A stretch of 64,000 nt of DNA from contig NZ_JACVVP010000002.1 in NCBI RefSeq assembly GCF_014534745.1, positions 62,001 to 126,000 on the forward strand, in the 5' to 3' direction. A program made the translations under genes and the position numbers. Within the stretch, counting starts at the first letter, position 1; every line of letters begins with the position of its first letter. The notes beneath the pieces were generated by a model, which had not been told where the DNA came from, ran no database searches, and saw only the letters and a program-made list of their open reading frames with translations. This stretch comes from Flammeovirga sp. EKP202. GTDB lineage: Bacteria > Bacteroidota > Bacteroidia > Cytophagales > Flammeovirgaceae. Below, in pieces: positions 9,797 to 18,833 of this stretch.

Positions 9797-11506
9797 TTAG
9801 AATAGGTTGTACAGTTGTGCCAAAGGAACTTTTGCTACTGGTTCACATGATAAATGCACACCGTCGGCAGTTACTTTATAGCTTTCTGGATCTACGGTGA
9901 TTTCCGGAAGTGTGCTATTTAGTTTCATATCCTTTTTACCAATATTTCTACAGTTTTTAATACCTACGATTTCTTTTGAGATACCGTATTCTTTTACGTT
10001 TTCAATAGAGCTTTTTGAAACAAAAACAGCAGAAGTATGTGGAGCTGCTTTTCCTTTAAAACCAAACATCGGTCTTGAATAAGATGGGCCCGGAGTTGGG
10101 ATAGAGGCATTCGGATCACCCATTTGTGCTTGTACCACTACACCACCTTTGATGATGATTTCTGGTTTTGCACCAAAGAACTGAGGCTTCCATAATACAA
10201 TATCCGCCATTTTCCCTACTTCAATCGAACCAGTCACATGTGAAAAACCGTGAGCGATGGCTGGATTGATGGTATATTTTGCCACGTAGCGTTTTACTCT
10301 GTGGTTGTCATTTCCTGATTGATCTTCCTCCAAGAAGCCTCTTTGCTCCTTCATTTTCGCCGCCGTTTGCCAAGTTCTTGTGATCACTTCTCCTACACGT
10401 CCCATAGCTTGAGAATCAGAAGCGATAATGGATAAAGCACCCATATCATGCAAAATATCTTCGGCAGCAATAGTTTCCTGACGGATCCTTGATTCTGCAA
10501 AAGCAACGTCTTCAGGAATATTTTTATCTAAGTGATGGCACACCATCAACATGTCCAAGTGCTCATCAATCGTATTGACTGTAAAGGGTCTTGTGGGATT
10601 GGTAGAAGATGGAATTACGTTCGGATCACCGCATAACATGATGATATCTGGTGCGTGACCTCCACCTGCACCTTCGGTGTGATAGGTATGAATAGTTCTA
10701 TTTTTCAAAGCGGCTTTTGAAGCTTCTACAAAACCACTTTCATTTAAAGTATCGGTATGAATACAGATTTGAACATCCATTTTATCTGCCACACTCAAAC
10801 AGTTGTCAATTGCCGCTGGAGTGGATCCCCAATCTTCATGTAATTTCAAACCGCAAGCCCCCGCTTCTATTTGCTCTTCTAATGCTTCGGGGTGCGATGT
10901 GTTTCCTTTTCCTAAGAAACCAAAGTTCATCGGATAATCATCTGTGGCTTGCAACATCATACGGATGGCAAATTTTCCCGGAGTACAAGTGGTCGCATTG
11001 GAATTGGTTGTTGGTCCTGTTCCGCCTCCTAAGAAAGTAGTAACACCTGAAGCCAATGCTTCATCGATCTGTTGCGGACAGATATAATGAATGTGTGAAT
11101 CAATTCCTCCTGCAGTGATAATTGCCCCTTCTCCTGCTACTACATCGGTACTCGCTCCTACAATCATATCAGGGTGAACACCGGGCATAATATGCGGATT
11201 TCCTGCTTTACCAATGGTATGAATTTTACCGTCTTTTATACCAATATCTGCTTTAATAATACCTGTGTAATCGACAATCAGAGCATTGGTAATTACCATA
11301 TCCAATACATCTTTTCGGCGTAACCCTGAAGCTTGCCCCATGCCGTCTCTTAATACTTTCCCTCCTCCAAACTTGCATTCTTCACCATAAACGGTGTAAT
11401 CTTTTTCTACTTCAATACAAAGGTTTGTATCGCCTAAATATAATTTATCGCCAGTAGTGATGCCGTACATATCGGCATACGCCTGTCTGCTAATTTCTTT
11501 TGCCAT
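9797..11506 (-). CDS. ureC: Urease alpha (catalytic) subunit UreC
   Basis: A 569-residue, full-length urease catalytic subunit: a cytoplasmic nickel amidohydrolase splitting urea into ammonia and carbamate. All active-site residues are present with a +4 offset from Klebsiella numbering: His138 and His140 ([10 protein letters not shown]), carbamylated Lys221 and His223 (GLKLHEDWG), His250, His276, flap Cys323 and His324 (MVCHHLDK), and Asp364 (ASDSQAMGR). The start [15 protein letters not shown] is typical. It follows the fused ureAB gene by 43 bases. Confidence 0.98.
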   Translation of the reverse strand: MAKEISRQAYADMYGITTGDKLYLGDTNLCIEVEKDYTVYGEECKFGGGKVLRDGMGQASGLRRKDVLDMVITNALIVDYTGIIKADIGIKDGKIHTIGKAGNPHIMPGVHPDMIVGASTDVVAGEGAIITAGGIDSHIHYICPQQIDEALASGVTTFLGGGTGPTTNSNATTCTPGKFAIRMMLQATDDYPMNFGFLGKGNTSHPEALEEQIEAGACGLKLHEDWGSTPAAIDNCLSVADKMDVQICIHTDTLNESGFVEASKAALKNRTIHTYHTEGAGGGHAPDIIMLCGDPNVIPSSTNPTRPFTVNTIDEHLDMLMVCHHLDKNIPEDVAFAESRIRQETIAAEDILHDMGALSIIASDSQAMGRVGEVITRTWQTAAKMKEQRGFLEEDQSGNDNHRVKRYVAKYTINPAIAHGFSHVTGSIEVGKMADIVLWKPQFFGAKPEIIIKGGVVVQAQMGDPNASIPTPGPSYSRPMFGFKGKAAPHTSAVFVSKSSIENVKEYGISKEIVGIKNCRNIGKKDMKLNSTLPEITVDPESYKVTADGVHLSCEPVAKVPLAQLYNLF

Positions 11507-11549
11507 AATCGTTTTTGTTAATTGATCGAATTGAAAGCTGTTGGGAAAA

Positions 11550-12290
11550 CTAAACCGTTTTGGCTAGTTTTTCTTTTATTTCCTCTTCCGTCACCTGATC
11601 TACAGGACCGTTTACGATGTTGTTTCCTCCGTAAATGATCTTTTGACCGGCAATCTCTACCAACTCTACTTTTTTATTTTCTCCTGGTTCAAAACGGATA
11701 GCAGTACCTGCAGGAATATTGAGTCGGTAGCCAAGAGAGGCCATTCGATCAAAGGACAATTGAATATTGGTATCAATAAAGTTGTAATGAGAACCAACCT
11801 GTACGGGGCGATCTCCCATATTGGTCACGTCTAATGTGATGGTTTTTCTGTTCTCATTGAGAATAATGACTCCTTCACCCAGTTCCTTTTTACCCGGTAA
11901 AGGATTGGATACATTATCCATTTCAATTTTTGTTTTCGATTTTGTCAGACCAGAACCATATAAAGCCCAATCGTTGTCAAGGTTTTCGTCGCAGATAGGT
12001 GAATGCACTGTAACGAGTTTGGTACCGTCCATAAAAGTACCTTCAATCTGTACTTCATGGAGCATTTTTTCTACACCGGGCATTACATCGTCAATGCCTA
12101 GTATTTTCTTTCCTCTATCCATTAATTCTGCTACGGAAGCACCTTCACGGATAAACTCCAATAGTTGAGTGGAGATGAGAGCGACTGATTCGGGGTAGTT
12201 GAGTAATACACCTCTAGCGTAGCGTTTTTGTGCTACTACACCAGCATTGTGCAACATCAATTTGTCTATTTCTTTCGGACTTAGATGCAT
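11550..12290 (-). CDS. ureAB: Fused urease gamma-beta subunit (UreA-UreB)
   Basis: A 246-residue fusion of the two small urease subunits. Residues ~1-100 are UreA-like ([44 protein letters not shown]). A ~28-residue linker leads to UreB at ~129-232 ([46 protein letters not shown]). The fused arrangement is known from Helicobacter; most bacteria keep the genes separate. The product would assemble with UreC as (UreAB-UreC) trimers. It lies 29 bases after urtE, so transport and catalysis genes are probably co-transcribed. Confidence 0.96.
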   Translation of the reverse strand: MHLSPKEIDKLMLHNAGVVAQKRYARGVLLNYPESVALISTQLLEFIREGASVAELMDRGKKILGIDDVMPGVEKMLHEVQIEGTFMDGTKLVTVHSPICDENLDNDWALYGSGLTKSKTKIEMDNVSNPLPGKKELGEGVIILNENRKTITLDVTNMGDRPVQVGSHYNFIDTNIQLSFDRMASLGYRLNIPAGTAIRFEPGENKKVELVEIAGQKIIYGGNNIVNGPVDQVTEEEIKEKLAKTV

Positions 12291-12319
12291 GTTAGTAGTT
12301 TTAGCTTATTGAAAATTGT

Positions 12320-13075
12320 CTAAACTGATAAGTGCTTACGAATTCTATCGGCGTCAATAGTACTTGCTTCCATTTGTTCGATGACCTTACCTCTATCCAT
12401 AATATAGAAGTAATCAGAAATTCGTAATGCGAAATCTAGTTTTTGCTCTACTAAAACTACAGAAATTCCTTTTTCCAATGCAAGTTTTTTCAAAATATCT
12501 CCTATATCCTGCGTAATTGAAGGCTGAATTCCTTCTGTAGGCTCATCTAAAAGCAACATACTTGGCCTTCCACACAATGCTCTTGCTATGGCTAACTGCT
12601 GTTGTTGTCCACCACTTAAGTTTCCTCCTGGGCGGTTTCTAAAATCTTTTAAAATGGGAAATAGCTCGTAGATTTCATCCTCTGGAATTTTCGCTTTTCT
12701 ATCTGTACACGCATCCAAACCAATCAGAAGGTTTTCATAAACGGTTAATTTCGGGATGATTTCTCTCCCTTGAGGCACATAGCCAATTCCTGCTTTTGCT
12801 CTTTTGTGTGGAGGAAGTTTTGAAATGTCTTTTCCTTCAAATTCTATGGCTCCACTTTGTACATTAAGCAATCCCATTATGGTTTTTAAAGTAGTCGTTT
12901 TCCCAACTCCGTTTCTTCCCATGATGGTTGTTACTTTTCCTTTTTTGGCTTCTAATTCTGTTCCCCAAAGCACTTGGCTTTCCCCATAAGAAGTTTCCAA
13001 GGCACTGACTTTTAAATGTGTTTCGAGTTCATTCCAAGAGGACGTGATTTTATTTTCTGTGGCTACGAGTTCCAT
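12320..13075 (-). CDS. urtE: Urea ABC transporter ATP-binding protein UrtE
   Basis: A 251-residue LivF-type ATPase. Walker A is GRNGVGKTT, the ABC signature is LSGGQQQQLAIARAL, and Walker B is MLLLDEPTEGIQP. The 'SYGESQVLWG' lead-in is typical of UrtE. It pairs with UrtD to power urea import through UrtB/UrtC. About 20 extra N-terminal residues precede the core. It is separated from urtD by a 384-base repeat-filled gap, which may weaken co-transcription. Confidence 0.92.
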   Translation of the reverse strand: MELVATENKITSSWNELETHLKVSALETSYGESQVLWGTELEAKKGKVTTIMGRNGVGKTTTLKTIMGLLNVQSGAIEFEGKDISKLPPHKRAKAGIGYVPQGREIIPKLTVYENLLIGLDACTDRKAKIPEDEIYELFPILKDFRNRPGGNLSGGQQQQLAIARALCGRPSMLLLDEPTEGIQPSITQDIGDILKKLALEKGISVVLVEQKLDFALRISDYFYIMDRGKVIEQMEASTIDADRIRKHLSV

Positions 13076-13106
13076 TTTATTTCGAGATTAAGTGAGTCTT
13101 TTGATA

Positions 13107-13171
13107 TAGAAATCAGGAGATTTCTATTGATCTGCAAGGCACGAATGACGCTATCGCTTAACATTCGCGCC
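13107..13171 (+). repeat. Composite repeat, left-end hairpin modules
   Basis: Two adjacent stem-loops: TAGAAATC-AGGA-GATTTCTA (13107-13126), and GGCACGAATG ... CATTCGCGCC (13138-13171) around a 14-base loop ACGCTATCGCTTAA. The hairpin recurs inverted at 5064-5083 and 27309-27324. The loop sequence recurs at 5029-5042 and 30780-30793 with unrelated arms. Confidence 0.7.
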
Positions 13172-13218
13172 AGTGGAGCTACTACTTTCTAAATTAAGGT
13201 AGAACTCCCACCGGCCTT

Positions 13219-13390
13219 GAAGGGAAAAGCGTTAAGAATTACATGAAGAGAGCCGTTAAGAATGATTTTGCTGTTTGAGCGCAGCGAGTTTAAAATCATT
13301 TAGGCGAAAGAAATGTAATTTAGCTTTTGACTTCAAAGCCTTGAATTTTTTGCTTCGTTTTTGTTTCAAGACAAAAATGAAGAAGAAGGA
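13219..13390 (+). repeat. Dispersed repeat, long copy 1, between urtD and urtE
   Basis: A 172-base block that matches 9541-9720 in reverse orientation along its whole length, and matches fragments at 25558-25620 and 27234-27280. Together with the hairpins at 13107-13171 it fills most of the 384-base urtD-urtE gap. It contains many short internal palindromes and no gene. Confidence 0.8.
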
Positions 13391-13459
13391 AGCTTGAAAG
13401 TAGAGTCTTCAATGATTTCCTAACGGTCTGTCAAGCGTTGACAAAACGTATTAAACATA

Positions 13460-14218
13460 CTATGCTGAACGTTGGGTCTGAGCCGAATCAGGTGCTCCCA
13501 AATAGCAATCAATAACCTGTTGATCATTTTTGACTTCCTGAAAAGTACCTTGTGTCAAAATCGATCCTCGTACCAAAACGCTTACTTGATCAATAGCGAT
13601 TTGCTCTACAAATTTCATATCGTGCTCAATCACAATAACACTATGAGAATTACTCAGCTCACACAACAGATTGCCTGTTTTTTCTGCTTCGGAGTCTGAC
13701 ATTCCTGCCGCAGGTTCATCAATCAACATCAATTCTGGATCTTGGAGTAAGACAATTGCTATTTCCAGCCACTGCTTTTTACCATGCGATAAAGAACCGG
13801 CTATTTTATCTAAATCATCCTGCAAACCTACTTTCAAAGCGATTTCATGGATTTTTTCTAAGTGTTCTTTTTTTGTTTTGTAAAAGAAAGTGGAAATGAT
13901 ATCCTTTTTGACTTTCAAGCCTAAAAGCATATTATCAAAAACCGACAAGCCTGTAAAGACTGTTGGTTTCTGAAACTTTCTCCCCACTCCCATTTCCGTA
14001 ATTTTCACTTCGCTCATACCAATCAATTCTTCTCCTTTGAACAAGATTGACCCTTCATCCGGTTTTGTCTTTCCACAAATTATATCCATAAAAGTAGATT
14101 TCCCTGCCCCATTAGGGCCGATCACTACTCTCAATTCGTTTTCTTTTAAATCAAACTGATCCAATTTCAAAGCCTGTACTCCTCCAAAAGCCACGCTTAA
14201 GTTTTTTACTGATAACAT
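13460..14218 (-). CDS. urtD: Urea ABC transporter ATP-binding protein UrtD
   Basis: A 252-residue LivG-type ATPase of the branched-chain/urea importer family. Walker A is GPNGAGKST, the signature region is LSHGKKQWLEIAIVL (the LSHGxKQWLEI form is typical of UrtD), and Walker B is LMLIDEPAAGM. It works with UrtE beneath the UrtBC permease. It is separated from urtC by a 193-base gap that carries a REP-like element. Confidence 0.93.
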   Translation of the reverse strand: MLSVKNLSVAFGGVQALKLDQFDLKENELRVVIGPNGAGKSTFMDIICGKTKPDEGSILFKGEELIGMSEVKITEMGVGRKFQKPTVFTGLSVFDNMLLGLKVKKDIISTFFYKTKKEHLEKIHEIALKVGLQDDLDKIAGSLSHGKKQWLEIAIVLLQDPELMLIDEPAAGMSDSEAEKTGNLLCELSNSHSVIVIEHDMKFVEQIAIDQVSVLVRGSILTQGTFQEVKNDQQVIDCYLGAPDSAQTQRSA

Positions 14219-14253
14219 CGTTTTTTATTTAGTTAAGTACTTGATAAAAATAC

Positions 14254-14393
14254 CGTACACCATGACTGAAGTCATGGGCAAGTAATACTGACTCCAACAA
14301 CACTAAAGTGATGTTTCCGTTTTGAACCTTCAAGACTTTAGTCTTGAAGGTTAAGGTATCACCTGCCCATAGTTTTAACTATGGTGCACGCAA
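14254..14393. repeat. REP/BIME-like paired palindromes in the urtC-urtD gap
   Basis: The left unit CACCATGACTgaAGTCATGGGCA (14258-14280) and the right unit TGCCCATAGTTttAACTATGGTG (about 14364-14386) are inverted copies of one another in which both arms of each palindrome have changed together. A central hairpin, ACCTTCAAGACT/AGTCTTGAAGGT, lies between them. No coding sequence. The layout is that of bacterial interspersed mosaic elements. Confidence 0.75.
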
Positions 14394-14411
14394 CACATTT
14401 CCTTCAAGTGC

Positions 14412-15518
14412 TTAGGCTGAAACATTTATTACTTCATTCTCTGCTTCTTTATTATTTTTATCGGAGGCAAAAAATGTCTTTATATAGGCTTGAATTTGCT
14501 GGAATAAGCCGATCATTCCTTTATCTAAATACAGTACCGTAATCACGAACAAGCCTCCCAAAACATATAGCCATCCTCCTGGTAAGATGGAAGTGAAAAT
14601 ACTGTAAAGTAAGTTGACTACGATGGCTCCTAACACGGCTCCTTTCAAGTTTCCTCTTCCACCCAAGGCTACCCAAACGATCATTTCGATGGAAGCCTGT
14701 ACATCCATTCTTCCCGGTGTGATGATGCCGGTTTGTGGTAAATAAAGCATACCACCAATGGCTGCGATCACTGACCCGATCATAAAAATGGTAATCTTAT
14801 ACGCTGATACGCCATAACCTGTAAATCGCATTCTTGATTCACTGTCTCTGATGGCGACCAAACCTTTTCCGAATTTAGATTTTGTCAAGAAAGAAGAGTA
14901 GATATATATCAAACACAAAACGATAAAACTGATGAAGTATAGACCTAGTTTTGTGGATGTTTCTCTAAGGTCAAATCCTAATAAATATTTGAAGTCTGTT
15001 AAGCCGTTTGTCCCTCCCAACATGGTTTCATTTCTTGAGAATAAAAGGAACATAGCCAAGGCTAATGCTTGTGTAATGATGGCAAAATAAACGCCTTGAA
15101 TACGGCTTCTGAAAACGAAAAAACCGAAGATCAAGGAAAACAATGCCGGCACTAATAATGAAAGTATAAAGGCTAATGGAAAAGAGGAGAATGGAGCCCA
15201 GAAAGTGGGCAGTTCAGTGACCTGATTCCATTCCATAAATGCCGGCAATTGATGTCCTTCGGGTAAATTGGAAAGGGTCATGTACATACCGATTCCATAG
15301 GCACCCAAACAAAAGAAGAAGGCTTGCGTCATACTTAGCACCCCCGTATATCCCCAAATCAAGTCGATTCCAATGGCGGCTATGGCAAAGCAAAAATAGC
15401 GACCCCACAAGGTCATGGTATTCGTTTCAACAAACCCTAAGAGATTGCCCAAGGGCATAAGTATTAGAAACAAGCCTATGAAGACTAAATGATATTTTTT
15501 CTGAATTAATGTTTTCAT
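14412..15518 (-). CDS. urtC: Urea ABC transporter permease UrtC
   Basis: A 368-residue LivM-type permease with about 10 hydrophobic segments. Family landmarks are 'GRYFCFAIAAIGIDLIWGYTGVLSMTQ', 'GGTNGLTDF', 'IRDSESRMRFTGY', and the ATPase-coupling 'ALGGRGNLKGAVLGA'. It forms the membrane channel with UrtB. The C-terminus is a short hydrophilic tail. The start at MKTLIQKKYHL directly precedes TM1. Confidence 0.93.
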   Translation of the reverse strand: MKTLIQKKYHLVFIGLFLILMPLGNLLGFVETNTMTLWGRYFCFAIAAIGIDLIWGYTGVLSMTQAFFFCLGAYGIGMYMTLSNLPEGHQLPAFMEWNQVTELPTFWAPFSSFPLAFILSLLVPALFSLIFGFFVFRSRIQGVYFAIITQALALAMFLLFSRNETMLGGTNGLTDFKYLLGFDLRETSTKLGLYFISFIVLCLIYIYSSFLTKSKFGKGLVAIRDSESRMRFTGYGVSAYKITIFMIGSVIAAIGGMLYLPQTGIITPGRMDVQASIEMIVWVALGGRGNLKGAVLGAIVVNLLYSIFTSILPGGWLYVLGGLFVITVLYLDKGMIGLFQQIQAYIKTFFASDKNNKEAENEVINVSA

Positions 15519-15644
15519 GATTTCAATTTCTTTGATTAGGTAATGGAATGGAGCATGAAGAGGTAGTTCGTAGTGTAGAAAGTTTATTTGAGAATTTCTT
15601 ACCTTTTAACTCTTACCTCTTCCCTCTAAATTCTTCCCTCAAAT

Positions 15645-17255
15645 CTATTCTTCAGACAATCTTCCTTTATCAGGGAATAGTCCTTTAGGTTTGAACTGTA
15701 AGAAGAAGATGATAATGGCGAGCATTATTACTTTGCCGTACACTGCTTCGTAAAAGGATTCAAAGATTTTGGACAATACGCCCACACCCATTGCCGAAGC
15801 AATAATTCCTACAAGTTTCCCTACTCCACCTACAACCACAATCAAGAAAGAATCTACGATATAAGTCTTTCCCATATTCGGTACTACATTACCGATCAAC
15901 GTCATGGCACAACCAGCAATTCCTGCTAAACCAGAACCTAAAAAGAAAGTCATGGCGTCAATTCTTTTCGTGGAAATTCCTAGACAAGCACTCATATTTC
16001 TGTTTTGAGTTACAGCTCTGATTTTCACACCTAGTCTTGACTTAAAGAAAACGATATAGGTCAGCACACCCATAAACACCGTCAAACCAATAATGAACAA
16101 TCTATTGAAAGGTAAAATCAAACCATCCATCACTTCTATGCCTCCTGATAGTAATTCTGGTGATTTTACGGCGGTGATGTCGCCGAAAATACTTCTACAA
16201 ATCTGGATCATAATCAAACTCAACCCCCACGTTCCTAAAAGGCTTTCCAACGGTTTGTTATAAAGGTGACGAATGATTAACCTTTCTATTAAAAGTCCAA
16301 TCAAACCTGCCGTGATAAATGATAATGGCAATGAAACCCAGAAATAACCTTCAAACCATGAAGCGGGTAAATAGGCAATAAAGCACTGCTGAATAACGTA
16401 TGTTGTATATGCACCGATCATTAAGAACTCACCGTGACTCATATTGATCACACCTGCCAATCCATAAATAATTCCTAGCCCTAAGGCCACCAACAATAAA
16501 ATACTTCCTAAAGAAATACCACTGAAAAGGTTTTGGGCTGTATTGATAAATCTTTCGTGAGCTTGAATATCACTGATCAGTTCACTTGCGAGAATGTAAG
16601 ACTGATCTTGTGGTGCATTTTCTTTTTTCTTTAAATATTGTTCCAAAGGATCTAACATTTGATCCGATGCTCCTTCCCCTAGCTTGGCCAAAGCATTCAT
16701 CTCCAACTGCTCATCTCCACTTAAAAGCCAAATGGTATAAATGGCTTCATATCCTGCTGTTTTGACTTTTTCATCACTTTCTGTTTTTAATTGTTCCGTC
16801 AGAAAGGCCACATCCTCTAAAGTACCTGACTGCTTAAAGCGTTGGTAAGCATTGAGCTTGCTTTGAGCAACAGGCGTGTACAATTGGGTATATTTTGATA
16901 AAGGACGAAACTTTAGAATATATTTTCTAGAGAGTTTCAATGGTACTATTCCTACCACATCATTCCCTGCCTCTTTAAATTCCGGATATACTTCATAGTA
17001 TGATTTTATACCTGGAAACAGGGTGTATGCTTTCGTTCCTTTTACATAAAGTCTTTTTTCTAAAATAGCACCAATGAGTGCGTAGGTATGGGGTGTTTTA
17101 GTTTCTACTAAGAAGTTAACGACGCTGTCTAACTCCGTTTTATTATTGGATAATAGGGTTTGTACACTGTTTTCTACTGTTTTTTCAAAAGAAAAGGCAG
17201 TAAAGGAGAGGGTTCCCAAAATCAAGGTTAGGAACAGGAGTTTTGATTTTAACAT
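15645..17255 (-). CDS. urtB: Urea ABC transporter permease UrtB
   Basis: A 536-residue LivH-type permease. I start it at MLKSKLLFLTLILG (17255), which opens a clear signal sequence; the frame extends 28 codons further upstream with no supporting feature. The first ~240 residues form a hydrophilic, helical, probably periplasmic domain typical of UrtB. The permease half follows: 'GLAGVINMSHGEFLMIGAYTTY', 'RLIIRHLYNKPLESLLGTWGLS', 'RAVTQNRNMSACLGI', and 'VVVGGVGKLVGIIASAMGVG'. It lies 126 bases before urtC. Confidence 0.93.
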   Translation of the reverse strand: MLKSKLLFLTLILGTLSFTAFSFEKTVENSVQTLLSNNKTELDSVVNFLVETKTPHTYALIGAILEKRLYVKGTKAYTLFPGIKSYYEVYPEFKEAGNDVVGIVPLKLSRKYILKFRPLSKYTQLYTPVAQSKLNAYQRFKQSGTLEDVAFLTEQLKTESDEKVKTAGYEAIYTIWLLSGDEQLEMNALAKLGEGASDQMLDPLEQYLKKKENAPQDQSYILASELISDIQAHERFINTAQNLFSGISLGSILLLVALGLGIIYGLAGVINMSHGEFLMIGAYTTYVIQQCFIAYLPASWFEGYFWVSLPLSFITAGLIGLLIERLIIRHLYNKPLESLLGTWGLSLIMIQICRSIFGDITAVKSPELLSGGIEVMDGLILPFNRLFIIGLTVFMGVLTYIVFFKSRLGVKIRAVTQNRNMSACLGISTKRIDAMTFFLGSGLAGIAGCAMTLIGNVVPNMGKTYIVDSFLIVVVGGVGKLVGIIASAMGVGVLSKIFESFYEAVYGKVIMLAIIIFFLQFKPKGLFPDKGRLSEE

Positions 17256-17519
17256 CAGAAAAATATTAAGTGATAGAAATGCGGGATGTGAGTTTGAATA
17301 CATAATTGAAGTGGGAGCGGTCATAGGCTTTACGATCACCTATGACCCAGAACTATTGACCACAGTTCTACTCACTTAAACACTTCAATTTTAAATACAA
17401 TAAAGAAGTAATGAGGATTTGGGAGTGGAATGTTAGGCATTGTAATACAATTTCCACATCTTCCACTATAAGAACTATTTAAAATATCGAATACTTACTT
17501 CTTTGGTGATTGTTAGTAA

Positions 17520-18773
17520 TTACATCGCAAACTTGCTAAATGGTTCTGGTACAACGAGATCATCTGTTCTTGAAATAATATCGAACTGACCATCTGCACG
17601 AATTTCACCAATTAGTACTGGTTTCGACAAGTGATGGTTATCAGGATGCATTTCTACATATCCACCTGGTGCTTCAATAGAAAGACCTGATAGTGCTTTG
17701 ATCACTTGATTTACATCTGTTGTTCCTGCTTTTTCAACTGCTTTTTTCCATAAGTATATACCTGCATACGACCAGTGAATTGGATCATCTGTTACACGAG
17801 ATTCACCGCCATGCAATCCATTTTCTTTACAATATTTTTTGAAGCTTTCCACAAACTTAAAGTTCTCCGGAGTCTTTACCGATTGATAGTAATTCCATGC
17901 TGCCAAGTGACCTACTAAAAACTCTGTATCCATCGCTCTCAACTCATCTTCCGCAACTGACATGGCCATGATCGGGCAAGTAGAAGCTGATAAACCTTGG
18001 TTCGCAAATTCTTTATAGAAAGGTACATTACTGTCGCCGTTGATCGTACTCAATACACATGCATCACCTGAAGAAGCAAAACGCTTGATTTTTGACACAA
18101 TAGTTTGGTAATCTTGGTGGTGGAATGGTGTGTATTCTTCAATGATATTTTCTTCAGGTACACCCGAATCCAATAAGAAGTTCTTTAAGATTTTGTTGGC
18201 TGTTCTTGGGAATACATAATCCGTACCCAATAAATAGAACTTTTTATAGTTACCTCCCTCTTCGCTCATCAAATATTCTGCTGATGGAATCAACTGTTGG
18301 TTTGGTGTTGCTCCTGTATAAATGATGTTTGGCGATTGTTCTTGCCCTTCATACTGAACAGGATAGAAAAGTAGTCCTTTGTACTCTTCATAAACTGGCA
18401 ATACTGATTTTCTAGAAACCGAAGTCCAGCAACCAAAAGTTACATCTACTTTATCTTTCACTAAAAGTTCTTTTGCCTTTTCGGCGAATAAATCCCAATC
18501 TGACGCCGGATCTACAATGACAGGCTCTAATTGTTTTCCTAAAACACCTCCTGAGGAATTGATTTCATCTATTGCCATCATCAGTACATCTTTTAAGGAT
18601 ACTTCTGAAATGGCCATGGTCCCACTCAAAGAGTGTAATACGCCTACTTTAATGGTTTCTTGTTTTTCTGCAACAGTTTCTGAGCTAGAAGAGGCTTTTT
18701 TATTGGCACTACAGCTAAGAAGTAGGCCTAAAAGAAAGATTAAAAAACAATGCTTGTTGATGATACGTTTCAT
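17520..18773 (-). CDS. urtA: Urea-binding lipoprotein UrtA
   Basis: A 417-residue periplasmic solute-binding protein of the Leu/Ile/Val-binding fold. The lipobox LLLSC places the acylated Cys at residue 21, so it is tethered to a membrane. UrtA-type motifs are 'GVLHSLSGTMAISE', 'FGCWTSVSRKSVLPVYEEYKGLLFYPVQYEG', and 'PGGYVEMHPDNHHLSKPVLIGEI'. It delivers urea, or a close amide analogue, to UrtBC. It sits 60 bases after the porin gene and ~260 bases before the urtB start. Confidence 0.95.
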   Translation of the reverse strand: MKRIINKHCFLIFLLGLLLSCSANKKASSSSETVAEKQETIKVGVLHSLSGTMAISEVSLKDVLMMAIDEINSSGGVLGKQLEPVIVDPASDWDLFAEKAKELLVKDKVDVTFGCWTSVSRKSVLPVYEEYKGLLFYPVQYEGQEQSPNIIYTGATPNQQLIPSAEYLMSEEGGNYKKFYLLGTDYVFPRTANKILKNFLLDSGVPEENIIEEYTPFHHQDYQTIVSKIKRFASSGDACVLSTINGDSNVPFYKEFANQGLSASTCPIMAMSVAEDELRAMDTEFLVGHLAAWNYYQSVKTPENFKFVESFKKYCKENGLHGGESRVTDDPIHWSYAGIYLWKKAVEKAGTTDVNQVIKALSGLSIEAPGGYVEMHPDNHHLSKPVLIGEIRADGQFDIISRTDDLVVPEPFSKFAM

Positions 18774-18833
18774 AGTTAAATTATTGTTTGTTCAAAAGAT
18801 ATATATGAGATGTTTTCCGATAAATGCAATGCA

